In this document: in pieces, positions 37,701 to 51,412 of the stretch
How positions within the stretch are numbered: position 1 is the stretch's first letter
Layout: every line of letters starts with the position of its first letter
From: Aulostomus chinensis
Taxonomy: Eukaryota > Chordata > Actinopteri > Syngnathiformes > Aulostomidae
DNA: 64,000 nt
Assembly (NCBI GenBank): GCA_037954235.1
Contig: JBBMOA010000069.1
Coordinates: 1 to 64,000, forward strand
Direction: 5' to 3'
Position numbers and translations under genes: made by a program
Notes under the pieces: model-generated
Databases searched by the model: none
Seen by the model: the letters and a program-made list of their open reading frames with translations, nothing else
What the model was told of the DNA's origin: nothing

Positions 37701-39630
37701 GAGTTTTCATCAAAATACAGGAGTTTTGCATGAAGTGTTCATTTTGGCCTTCTCTCGCTGAGAAAACGCTATTTGTGACGTGGGACACAAAACAGCCATA
37801 ACTTTTGTTCAAAGTGAGTTTTCAGTCAAGTTTCAACCTGAAAGCATAGAAAGATGCATAAACTTGAAGTTACAGCTTGATTTCAGTGAGTTTTCATCAA
37901 AATACAGGAGTTCTGCATGAAGTGTTCATTTTGGCCTTCTCTCGCTGAGAAAACACTATTTGTGACCTGCGACACAAAACAGCCATAACTTTTGTTCAAC
38001 GTGAGTTTTCAGTCAAGTTTCAACCTGAAAGCATAGAAAGATGCATAAACTTGAAGTTACAGGTGGATTTCAGTGAGTTTTCATCAAAATACAGGAGTTC
38101 TGCATGAAGTGTTCATTTTGGCCTTCTCTCGCTGAGAAAACACTATTTGTGACCTGTGATACAAAAATGCTCTAACTTTTCTTCAAAGTGAGTTTTCAGT
38201 CAAGTTTCAACCTGAAAGCATAGAAAGATGCATAAACTTGAAGTTACAGCTTGATTTCAGTGAGTTTTCATCAAAATACAGGAGTTCTGCATGAAGTGTT
38301 CATTTTGGCCTTCTCTCGCTGAGAAAACGCTATTTGTGACGTGGGACACAAAACAGCCATAACTTTTGTTCAAAGTGAGTTTTCAGTCAAGTTTCAACCT
38401 GAAAGCATAGAAAGATGCATAAACTTGAAGTTACAGCTTAATTTCAGTGAGTTTTCATCAAAATACAGGAGTTCTGCATGAAGTGTTCATTTTGGCCTTC
38501 TCTCGCTGAGAAAACGCTATTTGTGACCTGTGATACAAAAATGCTCTAACTTTTCTTCAAAGTGAGTTTTCAGTCAAGTTTCAACCTGAAAGCATAGAAA
38601 GATGCATAAACTTGAAGTTACAGGTGGATTTCAGTGAGTTTTCATCAAAATACAGGAGTTCTGCATGAAGTGTTCATTTTGGCCTTCTCTCGCTGAGAAA
38701 ACACTATTTGTGACCTGTGATACAAAAATGCTCTAACTTTTCTTCAAAGTGAGTTTTCAGTCAAGTTTCAACCTGAAAGCATAGAAAGATGCATAAACTT
38801 GAAGTTACAGGTGGATTTCAGTGAGTTTTCATCAAAATACAGGAGTTCTGCATGAAGTGTTCATTTTGGCCTTCTCTCGCTGAGAAAACACTATTTGTGA
38901 CCTGCGACACAAAACAGCCATAACTTTTGTTCAAAGTGAGTTTTCAGTCAAGTTTCAACCTGAAAGCATAGAAAGATGCATAAACTTGAAGTTACAGCTT
39001 GATTTCAGTGAGTTTTCATCAAAATACAGGAGTTTTGCATGAAGTGTTCATTTTGGCCTTCTCTCGCTGAGAAAACGCTATTTGTGACGTGGGACACAAA
39101 ACAGCCATAACTTTTGTTCAAAGTGAGTTTTCAGTCAAGTTTCAACCTGAAAGCATAGAAAGATGCATAAACTTGAAGTTACAGCTTGATTTCAGTGAGT
39201 TTTCATCAAAATACAGGAGTTCTGCATGAAGTGTTCATTTTGGCCTTCTCTCGCTGAGAAAACGCTATTTGTGACGTGGGACACAAAACAGCCATAACTT
39301 TTGTTCAAAGTGAGTTTTCAGTCAAGTTTCAACCTGAAAGCATAGAAAGATACATAAACTTGAAGTTACAGGTGGATTTCAGTGAGTTTTCATCAAAATA
39401 CAGGAGTTCTGCATGAAGTGTTCATTTTGGCCTTCTCTCGCTGAGAAAACGCTATTTGTGACGTGGGACACAAAACAGCCATAACTTTTGTTCAAAGTGA
39501 GTTTTCAGTCAAGTTTCAACCTGAAAGCATAGAAAGATGCATAAACTTGAAGTTACAGGTGGATTTCAGTGAGTTTTCCTCAAAATACAGGAGTTCTGCA
39601 TGAAGTGTTCATTTTGGCCTTCTCTCGCTG
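31777..39630 (+). repeat. 42-monomer higher-order block, copy 2
   Basis: 7854 bp, exactly 42 x 187. Markers match copy 1 in order and spacing: gtaaag 31843, gctgaaaaaac 32526 and 33461, gtgaaac 33859 and 36290, atcctct 34803 and 37234, cttaattt 38440, gatacata 39352. It includes an additional atcctct at 36860 and a private substitution giving gtgaattt at 35085. No indel was found in it. Confidence 0.9.
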
Positions 39631-40939
39631 AGAAAACGCTAATTGTGACCTGTGATACAAAAATGCTCTAACTTTTCTTCAAAGTGAGTTTTCAGTCAAG
39701 TTTCAACCTGAAAGCATAGAAAGATGCATAAACTTGAAGTTACAGGTGGATTTCAGTGAGTTTTCATCAAAATACAGGAGTTCTGCATGAAGTGTTCATT
39801 TTGGCCTTCTCTCGCTGAGAAAACACTATTTGTGACCTGCGACACAAAACAGCCATAACTTTTGTTCAAAGTGAGTTTTCAGTCAAGTTTCAACCTGAAA
39901 GCATAGAAAGATGCATAAACTTGAAGTTACAGGTGGATTTCAGTGAGTTTTCATCAAAATACAGGAGTTCTGCATGAAGTGTTCATTTTGGCCTTCTCTC
40001 GCTGAGAAAACACTATTTGTGACCTGTGATACAAAAATGCTCTAACTTTTCTTCAAAGTGAGTTTTCAGTCAAGTTTCAACCTGAAAGCATAGAAAGATG
40101 CATAAACTTGAAGTTACAGGTGGATTTCAGTGAGTTTTCATCAAAATACAGGAGTTCTGCATGAAGTGTTCATTTTGGCCTTCTCTCGCTGAGAAAACAC
40201 TATTTGTGACCTGTGATACAAAAATGCTCTAACTTTTGTTCAAAGTGAGTTTTCAGTCAAGTTTCAACCTGAAAGCATAGAAAGATGCATAAACTTGAAG
40301 TTACAGGTTGATTTCAGTGAGTTTTCATCAAAATACAGGAGTTCTGCATGAAGTGTTCATTTTGGCCTTCTCTCGCTGAGAAAACACTATTTGTGACCTG
40401 CGACACAAAACAGCCATAACTTTTGTTCAAAGTGAGTTTTCAGTCAAGTTTCAACCTGAAAGCATAGAAAGATGCATAAACTTGAAGTTACAGGTGGATT
40501 TCAGTGAGTTTTCATCAAAATACAGGAGTTCTGCATGAAGTGTTCATTTTTGCCTTCTCTCGCTGAGAAAACACTATTTGTGACCTGTGATACAAAAATG
40601 CTCTAACTTTTCTTCAAAGTGAGTTTTCAGTCAAGTTTCAACCTGAAAGCATAGAAAGATGCATAAACTTGAAGTTACAGCTTGATTTCAGTGAGTTTTC
40701 ATCAAAATACAGGAGTTCTGCATGAAGTGTTCATTTTGGCCTTCTCTCGCTGAGAAAACGCTATTTGTGACGTGGGACACAAAACAGCCATAACTTTTGT
40801 TCAAAGTGAGTTTTCAGTCAAGTTTCAACCTGAAAGCATAGAAAGATGCATAAACTTGAAGTTACAGGTGGATTTCAGTGAGTTTTCATCAAAATACAGG
40901 AGTTCTGCATGAAGTGTTCATTTTGGCCTTCTCTCGCTG
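39631..40939 (+). repeat. 7-monomer extra segment between 42-monomer copy 2 and the third block
   Basis: 1309 bp (7 x 187) absent from the corresponding junction between copies 1 and 2. It starts with the gctaattg A' monomer (39642) and contains tttttgcc (40551), both otherwise seen only at 21.7-23.5 kb. Relative to that 12-monomer stretch, five monomers are missing. Unequal exchange or conversion from a related repeat explains this better than point mutation. Confidence 0.78.
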
Positions 40940-43900
40940 AGAAAACGCTATTTGTGACCTGTGATACAAAAATGCTCTAACTTTTCTTCAAAGTGAGTTT
41001 TCAGTAAAGTTTCAACCTGAAAGCATAGAAAGATGCATAAACTTGAAGTTACAGCTTGATTTCAGTGAGTTTTCATCAAAATACAGGAGTTCTGCATGAA
41101 GTGTTCATTTTGGCCTTCTCTCGCTGAGAAAACACTATTTGTGACCTGTGATACAAAAATGCTCTAACTTTTCTTCAAAGTGAGTTTTCAGTCAAGTTTC
41201 AACCTGAAAGCATAGAAAGATGCATAAACTTGAAGTTACAGGTGGATTTCAGTGAGTTTTCATCAAAATACAGGAGTTCTGCATGAAGTGTTCATTTTGG
41301 CCTTCTCTCGCTGAGAAAACACTATTTGTGACCTGCGACACAAAACAGCCATAACTTTTGTTCAAAGTGAGTTTTCAGTAAAGTTTCAACCTGAAAGCAT
41401 AGAAAGATGCATAAACTTGAAGTTACAGCTTGATTTCAGTGAGTTTTCATCAAAATACAGGAGTTCTGCATGAAGTGTTCATTTTGGCCTTCTCTCGCTG
41501 AGAAAACACTATTTGTGACCTGTGATACAAAAATGCTCTAACTTTTCTTCAAAGTGAGTTTTCAGTCAAGTTTCAACCTGAAAGCATAGAAAGATGCATA
41601 AACTTGAAGTTACAGCTTGATTTCAGTGAGTTTTCATCAAAATACAGGAGTTCTGCATGAAGTGTTCATTTTGGCCTTCTCTCGCTGAGAAAACGCTATT
41701 TGTGACGTGGGACACAAAACAGCCATAACTTTTGTTCAAAGTGAGTTTTCAGTCAAGTTTCAACCTGAAAGCATAGAAAGATGCATAAACTTGAAGTTAC
41801 AGGTTGATTTCAGTGAGTTTTCATCAAAATACATGAGTTCTGCATGAAGTGTTCATTTTGGCCTTCTCTCGCTGAAAAAACGCTATTTGTGACCTGTGAT
41901 ACAAAAATGCTCTAACTTTTCTTCAAAGTGAGTTTTCAGTCAAGTTTCAACCTGAAAGCATAGAAAGATGCATAAACTTGAAGTTACAGCTTGATTTCAG
42001 TGAGTTTTCCTCAAAATACAGGAGTTCTGCATGAAGTGTTCATTTTGGCGTTCTCTCGCTGAGAAAACACTATTTGTGACCTGTGATACAAAAATGCTCT
42101 AACTTTTCTTCAAAGTGAGTTTTCAGTCAAGTTTCAACCTGAAAGCATAGAAAGATGCATAAACTTGAAGTTACAGCTTGATTTCAGTGAGTTTTCATCA
42201 AAATACAGGAGTTCTGCATGAAGTGTTCATTTTGGCCTTCTCTCGCTGAGAAAACGCTATTTGTGACCTGTGAAACAAAAATGCTCTAACTTTTGTTCAA
42301 AGTGAGTTTTCAGTCAAGTTTCAACCTGAAAGCATAGAAAGATGCATAAACTTGAAGTTACAGCTTGATTTCAGTGAGTTTTCATCAAAATACAGGAGTT
42401 CTGCATGAAGTGTTCATTTTGGCCTTCTCTCGCTGAGAAAACACTATTTGTGACCTGTGATACAAAAATGCTCTAACTTTTCTTCAAAGTGAGTTTTCAG
42501 TCAAGTTTCAACCTGAAAGCATAGAAAGATGCATAAACTTGAAGTTACAGCTTGATTTCAGTGAGTTTTCATCAAAATACAGGAGTTCTGCATGAAGTGT
42601 TCATTTTGGCCTTCTCTCGCTGAGAAAACACTATTTGTGACCTGCGACACAAAACAGCCATAACTTTTGTTCAAAGTGAGTTTTCAGTCAAGTTTCAACC
42701 TGAAAGCATAGAAAGATGCATAAACTTGAAGTTACAGGTGGATTTCAGTGAGTTTTCATCAAAATACAGGAGTTCTGCATGAAGTGTTCATTTTGGCCTT
42801 CTCTCGCTGAGAAAACACTATTTGTGACCTGTGATACAAAAATGCTCTAACTTTTCTTCAAAGTGAGTTTTCAGTCAAGTTTCAACCTGAAAGCATAGAA
42901 AGATGCATAAACTTGAAGTTACAGGTGGATTTCAGTGAGTTTTCATCAAAATACAGGAGTTCTGCATGAAGTGTTCATTTTGGCCTTCTCTCGCTGAGAA
43001 AACACTATTTGTGACCTGTGATACAAAAATGCTCTAACTTTTCTTCAAAGTGAGTTTTCAGTCAAGTTTCAACCTGAAAGCATAGAAAGATGCATAAACT
43101 TGAAGTTACAGCTTGATTTCAGTGAGTTTTCATCAAAATACAGGAGTTCTGCATGAAGTGTTCATTTTGGCCTTCTCTCGCTGAGAAAACGCTATTTGTG
43201 ACCTGTGATACAAAAATGCTCTAACTTTTGTTCAAAGTGAGTTTTCAGTCAAGTTTCAACCTGAAAGCATAGAAAGATGCATAAACTTGAAGTTACAGCT
43301 TGATTTCAGTGAGTTTTCATCAAAATACAGGAGTTCTGCATGAAGTGTTCATTTTGGCCTTCTCTCGCTGAGAAAACACTATTTGTGACCTGTGATACAA
43401 AAATGCTCTAACTTTTGTTCAAAGTGAGTTTTCAGTCAAGTTTCAACCTGAAAGCATAGAAAGATGCATAAACTTGAAGTTACAGGTTGATTTCAGTGAG
43501 TTTTCATCAAAATACAGGAGTTCTGCATGAAGTGTTCATTTTGGCCTTCTCTCGCTGAGAAAACACTATTTGTGACCTGCGACACAAAACAGCCATAACT
43601 TTTGTTCAAAGTGAGTTTTCAGTCAAGTTTCAACCTGAAAGCATAGAAAGATGCATAAACTTGAAGTTACAGGTGGATTTCAGTGAGTTTTCATCAAAAT
43701 ACAGGAGTTCTGCATGAAGTGTTCATTTTGGTCTTCTCTCGCTGAGAAAACACTATTTGTGACCTGTGATACAAAAATGCTCTAACTTTTCTTCAAAGTG
43801 AGTTTTCAGTCAAGTTTCAACCTGAAAGCATAGAAAGATGCATAAACTTGAAGTTACAGCTTGATTTCAGTGAGTTTTAATCAAAATACAGGAGTTCTGC

Positions 43901-46736
43901 ATGAAGTGTTCATTTTGGCCTTCTCTCGCTGAGAAAACGCTATTTGTGACGTGGGACACAAAACAGCCATAACTTTTGTTCAAAGTGAGTTTTCAGTCAA
44001 GTTTCAACCTGAAAGCATAGAAAGATGCATAAACTTGAAGTTACAGGTGGATTTCAGTGAGTTTTCATCAAAATACAGGAGTTCTGCATGAAGTGTTCAT
44101 TTTGGCCTTCTCTCGCTGAGAAAACGCTATTTGTGACCTGTGATACAAAAATGCTCTAACTTTTCTTCAAAGTGAGTTTTCAGTCAAGTTTCAACCTGAA
44201 AGCATAGAAAGATGCATAAACTTGAAGTTACAGGTGGATTTCAGTGAGTTTTCATCAAAATACAGGAGTTCTGCATGAAGTGTTCATTTTGGCCTTCTCT
44301 CGCTGAGAAAACACTATTTGTGACCTGTGATACAAAAATCCTCTAACTTTTCTTCAAAGTGAGTTTTCAGTCAAGTTTCAACCTGAAAGCATAGAAAGAT
44401 GCATAAACTTGAAGTTACAGGTGGATTTCAGTGAGTTTTCATCAAAATACAGGAGTTCTGCATGAAGTGTTCATTTTGGCCTTCTCTCGCTGAGAAAACA
44501 CTATTTGTGACCTGCGACACAAAACAGCCATAACTTTTGTTCAAAGTGAGTTTTCAGTCAAGTTTCAACCTGAAAGCATAGAAAGATGCATAAACTTGAA
44601 GTTACAGGTGGATTTCAGTGAGTTTTCATCAAAATACAGGAGTTCTGCATGAAGTGTTCATTTTGGCCTTCTCTCGCTGAGAAAACACTATTTGTGACCT
44701 GTGATACAAAAATGCTCTAACTTTTCTTCAAAGTGAGTTTTCAGTCAAGTTTCAACCTGAAAGCATAGAAAGATGCATAAACTTGAAGTTACAGCTTGAT
44801 TTCAGTGAGTTTTCATCAAAATACAGGAGTTTTGCATGAAGTGTTCATTTTGGCCTTCTCTCGCTGAGAAAACGCTATTTGTGACGTGGGACACAAAACA
44901 GCCATAACTTTTGTTCAAAGTGAGTTTTCAGTCAAGTTTCAACCTGAAAGCATAGAAAGATGCATAAACTTGAAGTTACAGCTTGATTTCAGTGAGTTTT
45001 CATCAAAATACAGGAGTTCTGCATGAAGTGTTCATTTTGGCCTTCTCTCGCTGAGAAAACACTATTTGTGACCTGCGACACAAAACAGCCATAACTTTTG
45101 TTCAACGTGAGTTTTCAGTCAAGTTTCAACCTGAAAGCATAGAAAGATGCATAAACTTGAAGTTACAGGTGGATTTCAGTGAGTTTTCATCAAAATACAG
45201 GAGTTCTGCATGAAGTGTTCATTTTGGCCTTCTCTCGCTGAGAAAACACTATTTGTGACCTGTGATACAAAAATGCTCTAACTTTTCTTCAAAGTGAGTT
45301 TTCAGTCAAGTTTCAACCTGAAAGCATAGAAAGATGCATAAACTTGAAGTTACAGCTTGATTTCAGTGAGTTTTCATCAAAATACAGGAGTTCTGCATGA
45401 AGTGTTCATTTTGGCCTTCTCTCGCTGAGAAAACGCTATTTGTGACGTGGGACACAAAACAGCCATAACTTTTGTTCAAAGTGAGTTTTCAGTCAAGTTT
45501 CAACCTGAAAGCATAGAAAGATGCATAAACTTGAAGTTACAGCTTGATTTCAGTGAGTTTTCATCAAAATACAGGAGTTCTGCATGAAGTGTTCATTTTG
45601 GCCTTCTCTCGCTGAGAAAACGCTATTTGTGACCTGTGATACAAAAATGCTCTAACTTTTCTTCAAAGTGAGTTTTCAGTCAAGTTTCAACCTGAAAGCA
45701 TAGAAAGATGCATAAACTTGAAGTTACAGGTGGATTTCAGTGAGTTTTCATCAAAATACAGGAGTTCTGCATGAAGTGTTCATTTTGGCCTTCTCTCGCT
45801 GAGAAAACACTATTTGTGACCTGTGATACAAAAATGCTCTAACTTTTCTTCAAAGTGAGTTTTCAGTCAAGTTTCAACCTGAAAGCATAGAAAGATGCAT
45901 AAACTTGAAGTTACAGGTGGATTTCAGTGAGTTTTCATCAAAATACAGGAGTTCTGCATGAAGTGTTCATTTTGGCCTTCTCTCGCTGAGAAAACACTAT
46001 TTGTGACCTGCGACACAAAACAGCCATAACTTTTGTTCAAAGTGAGTTTTCAGTCAAGTTTCAACCTGAAAGCATAGAAAGATGCATAAACTTGAAGTTA
46101 CAGCTTGATTTCAGTGAGTTTTCATCAAAATACAGGAGTTTTGCATGAAGTGTTCATTTTGGCCTTCTCTCGCTGAGAAAACGCTATTTGTGACGTGGGA
46201 CACAAAACAGCCATAACTTTTGTTCAAAGTGAGTTTTCAGTCAAGTTTCAACCTGAAAGCATAGAAAGATGCATAAACTTGAAGTTACAGCTTGATTTCA
46301 GTGAGTTTTCATCAAAATACAGGAGTTCTGCATGAAGTGTTCATTTTGGCCTTCTCTCGCTGAGAAAACGCTATTTGTGACGTGGGACACAAAACAGCCA
46401 TAACTTTTGTTCAAAGTGAGTTTTCAGTCAAGTTTCAACCTGAAAGCATAGAAAGATACATAAACTTGAAGTTACAGGTGGATTTCAGTGAGTTTTCATC
46501 AAAATACAGGAGTTCTGCATGAAGTGTTCATTTTGGCCTTCTCTCGCTGAGAAAACGCTATTTGTGACGTGGGACACAAAACAGCCATAACTTTTGTTCA
46601 AAGTGAGTTTTCAGTCAAGTTTCAACCTGAAAGCATAGAAAGATGCATAAACTTGAAGTTACAGGTGGATTTCAGTGAGTTTTCCTCAAAATACAGGAGT
46701 TCTGCATGAAGTGTTCATTTTGGCCTTCTCTCGCTG
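40940..46736 (+). repeat. Rearranged third copy of the 42-monomer block
   Basis: Homology to copy 2 resumes at 40940 (31777 + 49 x 187). Four monomers are missing between gtaaag (41380) and gctgaaaaaac (41876), since the copy 2 interval 32217-32965 is skipped. Six extra monomers lie between gtgaaac (42274) and atcctct (44340), carrying ggtcttc (43732) and ttttaatc (43879). One of the two 13-monomer repeats is gone. With the 7-monomer segment upstream, 42+7-4+6-13 gives 38, which is exactly the gatacata spacing from 39352 to 46458 (7106 bp). Confidence 0.85.
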
Positions 46737-49700
46737 AGAAAACACTATTTGTGACCTGTGATACAAAAATGCTCTAACTTTTCTTCAAAGTGAGTTTTCA
46801 GTCAAGTTTCAACCTGAAAGCATAGAAAGATGCATAAACTTGAAGTTACAGGTTGATTTCAGTGAGTTTTCATCAAAATACAGGAGTTTTGCATGAAGTG
46901 TTCATTTTGGCCTTCTCTCGCTGAGAAAACACTATTTGTGACCTGCGACACAAAACAGCCATAACTTTTGTTCAAAGTGAGTTTTCAGTCAAGTTTCAAC
47001 CTGAAAGCATAGAAAGATGCATAAACTTGAAGTTACAGCTTGATTTCAGTGAGTTTTCATCAAAATACAGGAGGTCTGCATGAAGTGTTCATTTTGGCCT
47101 TCTCTCGCTGAGAAAACGCTATTTGTGACGTGGGACACAAAACAGCCATAACTTTTGTTCAAAGTGAGTTTTCAGTCAAGTTTCAACCTGAAAGCATAGA
47201 AAGATGCATAAACTTGAAGTTACAGCTTGATTTCAGTGAGTTTTCATCAAAATACAGGAGTTCTGCATGAAGTGTTCATTTTGGCCTTCTCTCGCTGAGA
47301 AAACACTATTTGTGACCTGTGATACAAAAATGCTCTAACTTTTCTTCAAAGTGAGTTTTCAGTCAAGTTTCAACCTGAAAGCATAGAAAGATGCATAAAC
47401 TTGAAGTTACAGCTTGATTTCAGTGAGTTTTCATCAAAATACAGGAGTTCTGCATGAAGTGTTCATTTTGGCCTTCTCTCGCTGAGAAAACGCTATTTGT
47501 GACCTGTGAAACAAAAATGCTCTAACTTTTGTTCAAAGTGAGTTTTCAGTCAAGTTTCAACCTGAAAGCATAGAAAGATGCATAAACTTGAAGTTACAGC
47601 TTGATTTCAGTGAGTTTTCATCAAAATACAGGAGTTCTGCATGAAGTGTTCATTTTGGCCTTCTCTCGCTGAGAAAACACTATTTGTGACCTGTGATACA
47701 AAAATGCTCTAACTTTTCTTCAAAGTGAGTTTTCAGTCAAGTTTCAACCTGAAAGCATAGAAAGATGCATAAACTTGAAGTTACAGCTTGATTTCAGTGA
47801 GTTTTCATCAAAATACAGGAGTTCTGCATGAAGTGTTCATTTTGGCCTTCTCTCGCTGAGAAAACACTATTTGTGACCTGCGACACAAAACAGCCATAAC
47901 TTTTGTTCAAAGTGAGTTTTCAGTCAAGTTTCAACCTGAAAGCATAGAAAGATGCATAAACTTGAAGTTACAGGTGGATTTCAGTGAGTTTTCATCAAAA
48001 TACAGGAGTTCTGCATGAAGTGTTCATTTTGGCCTTCTCTCGCTGAGAAAACACTATTTGTGACCTGTGATACAAAAATGCTCTAACTTTTCTTCAAAGT
48101 GAGTTTTCAGTCAAGTTTCAACCTGAAAGCATAGAAAGATGCATAAACTTGAAGTTACAGCTTGATTTCAGTGAGTTTTCATCAAAATACAGGAGTTCTG
48201 CATGAAGTGTTCATTTTGGCCTTCTCTCGCTGAGAAAACGCTATTTGTGACGTGGGACACAAAACAGCCATAACTTTTGTTCAAAGTGAGTTTTCAGTCA
48301 AGTTTCAACCTGAAAGCATAGAAAGATGCATAAACTTGAAGTTACAGCTTGATTTCAGTGAGTTTTCATCAAAATACAGGAGTTCTGCATGAAGTGTTCA
48401 TTTTGGCCTTCTCTCGCTGAGAAAACGCTATTTGTGACCTGTGATACAAAAATGCTCTAACTTTTCTTCAAAGTGAGTTTTCAGTCAAGTTTCAACCTGA
48501 AAGCATAGAAAGATGCATAAACTTGAAGTTACAGGTGGATTTCAGTGAGTTTTCATCAAAATACAGGAGTTCTGCATGAAGTGTTCGTTTTGGCCTTCTC
48601 TCGCTGAGAAAACACTATTTGTGACCTGTGATACAAAAATGCTCTAACTTTTCTTCAAAGTGAGTTTTCAGTCAAGTTTCAACCTGAAAGCATAGAAAGA
48701 TGCATAAACTTGAAGTTACAGGTGGATTTCAGTGAGTTTTCATCAAAATACAGGAGTTCTGCATGAAGTGTTCATTTTGGCCTTCTCTCGCTGAGAAAAC
48801 ACTATTTGTGACCTGCGACACAAAACAGCCATAACTTTTGTTCAAAGTGAGTTTTCAGTCAAGTTTCAACCTGAAAGCATAGAAAGATGCATAAACTTGA
48901 AGTTACAGGTGGATTTCAGTGAGTTTTCATCAAAATACAGGAGTTCTGCATGAAGTGTTCATTTTGGCCTTCTCTCGCTGAGAAAACACTATTTGTGACC
49001 TGTGATACAAAAATGCTCTAACTTTTCTTCAAAGTGAGTTTTCAGTCAAGTTTCAACCTGAAAGCATAGAAAGATGCATAAACTTGAAGTTACAGCTTGA
49101 TTTCAGTGAGTTTTCATCAAAATACAGGAGTTTTGCATGAAGTGTTCATTTTGGCCTTCTCTCGCTGAGAAAACGCTATTTGTGACGTGGGACACAAAAC
49201 AGCCATAACTTTTGTTCAAAGTGAGTTTTCAGTCAAGTTTCAACCTGAAAGCATAGAAAGATGCATAAACTTGAAGTTACAGCTTGATTTCAGTGAGTTT
49301 TCATCAAAATACAGGAGTTCTGCATGAAGTGTTCATTTTGGCCTTCTCTCGCTGAGAAAACGCTATTTGTGACGTGGGACACAAAACAGCCATAACTTTT
49401 GTTCAAAGTGAGTTTTCAGTCAAGTTTCAACCTGAAAGCATAGAAAGATGCATAAACTTGAAGTTACAGCTTGATTTCAGTGAGTTTTCATCAAAATACA
49501 GGAGTTTTGCATGAAGTGTTCATTTTGGCCTTCTCTCGCTGAGAAAACGCTATTTGTGACGTGGGACACAAAACAGCCATAACTTTTGTTCAAAGTGAGT
49601 TTTCAGTCAAGTTTCAACCTGAAAGCATAGAAAGATGCATAAACTTGAAGTTACAGCTTGATTTCAGTGAGTTTTCATCAAAATACAGGAGTTCTGCATG

Positions 49701-51412
49701 AAGTGTTCATTTTGGCCTTCTCTCGCTGAGAAAACGCTATTTGTGACGTGGGACACAAAACAGCCATAACTTTTGTTCAAAGTGAGTTTTCAGTCAAGTT
49801 TCAACCTGAAAGCATAGAAAGATGCATAAACTTGAAGTTACAGGTGGATTTCAGTGAGTTTTCATCAAAATACAGGAGTTCTGCATGAAGTGTTCATTTT
49901 GGCCTTCTCTCGCTGAGAAAACGCTATTTGTGACGTGGGACACAAAACAGCCATAACTTTTGTTCAAAGTGAGTTTTCAGTCAAGTTTCAACCTGAAAGC
50001 ATAGAAAGATGCATAAACTTGAAGTTACAGGTGGATTTCAGTGAGTTTTCCTCAAAATACAGGAGTTCTGCATGAAGTGTTCATTTTGGCCTTCTCTCGC
50101 TGAGAAAACACTATTTGTGACCTGTGATACAAAAATGCTCTAACTTTTCTTCAAAGTGAGTTTTCAGTCAAGTTTCAACCTGAAAGCATAGAAAGATGCA
50201 TAAACTTGAAGTTACAGGTTGATTTCAGTGAGTTTTCATCAAAATACAGGAGTTTTGCATGAAGTGTTCATTTTGGCCTTCTCTCGCTGAGAAAACACTA
50301 TTTGTGACCTGCGACACAAAACAGCCATAACTTTTGTTCAAAGTGAGTTTTCAGTCAAGTTTCAACCTGAAAGCATAGAAAGATGCATAAACTTGAAGTT
50401 ACAGCTTGATTTCAGTGAGTTTTCATCAAAATACAGGAGGTCTGCATGAAGTGTTCATTTTGGCCTTCTCTCGCTGAGAAAACGCTATTTTGTGACGTGG
50501 GACACAAAACAGCCATAACTTTTGTTCAAAGTGAGTTTTCAGTCAAGTTTCAACCTGAAAGCATAGAAAGATGCATAAACTTGAAGTTACAGCTTGATTT
50601 CAGTGAGTTTTCATCAAAATACAGGAGTTCTGCATGAAGTGTTCATTTTGGCCTTCTCTCGCTGAGAAAACACTATTTGTGACCTGTGATACAAAAATGC
50701 TCTAACTTTTCTTCAAAGTGAGTTTTCAGTCAAGTTTCAACCTGAAAGCATAGAAAGATGCATAAACTTGAAGTTACAGCTTGATTTCAGTGAGTTTTCA
50801 TCAAAATACAGGAGTTCTGCATGAAGTGTTCATTTTGGCCTTCTCTCGCTGAGAAAACGCTATTTGTGACGTGGGACAAAAAACAGCCATAACTTTTGTT
50901 CAAAGTGAGTTTTCAGTCAAGTTTCAACCTGAAAGCATAGAAAGATGCATAAACTTGAAGTTACAGCTTGATTTCAGTGAGTTTTCATCAAAATACAGGA
51001 GTTCTGCATGAAGTGTTCATTTTGGCCTTCTCTCGCTGAGAAAACGCTATTTGTGACGTGGGACACAAAACAGCCATAACTTTTGTTCAAAGTGAGTTTT
51101 CAGTCAAGTTTCAACCTGAAAGCATAGAAAGATGCATAAACTTGAAGTTACAGGTGGATTTCAGTGAGTTTTCATCAAAATACAGGAGTTCTGCATGAAG
51201 TGTTCATTTTGGCCTTCTCTCGCTGAGAAAACGCTATTTGTGACGTGGGACACAAAACAGCCATAACTTTTGTTCAAAGTGAGTTTTCAGTCAAGTTTCA
51301 ACCTGAAAGCATAGAAAGATGCATAAACTTGAAGTTACAGGTGGATTTCAGTGAGTTTTCCTCAAAATACAGGAGTTCTGCATGAAGTGTTCATTTTGGC
51401 CTTCTCTCGCTG
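46737..51412 (+). repeat. 25-monomer higher-order unit 1
   Basis: 4676 bp, 25 monomers plus one extra T. The marker order is gaggtctgc (47074), gtgaaac (47510), gttcgttt (48587), ttttcctc (50051), gaggtctgc (50440), the extra T giving ctattttgtg (near 50490), gacaaaaaac (50879) and ttttcctc (51361). The last 7 monomers resemble the preceding ones (50051 to 51361 and 50440 to 51750 are both 1310 bp). Type C is unusually frequent here. Confidence 0.82.

Larger units (their letters stand above)
28660..50487 (+). repeat. Indel-free stretch of the array
   Basis: For 21.8 kb I find no insertion or deletion: every shared marker pair lies at an exact multiple of 187 bp (29380 to 44340 = 80 monomers; 33859 to 47510 = 73 monomers; 47074 to 50440 = 18 monomers). 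The 11.7 kb before it (16.9-28.66 kb) has 26 indel events. Substitution variants are still present in this stretch. Confidence 0.8.
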
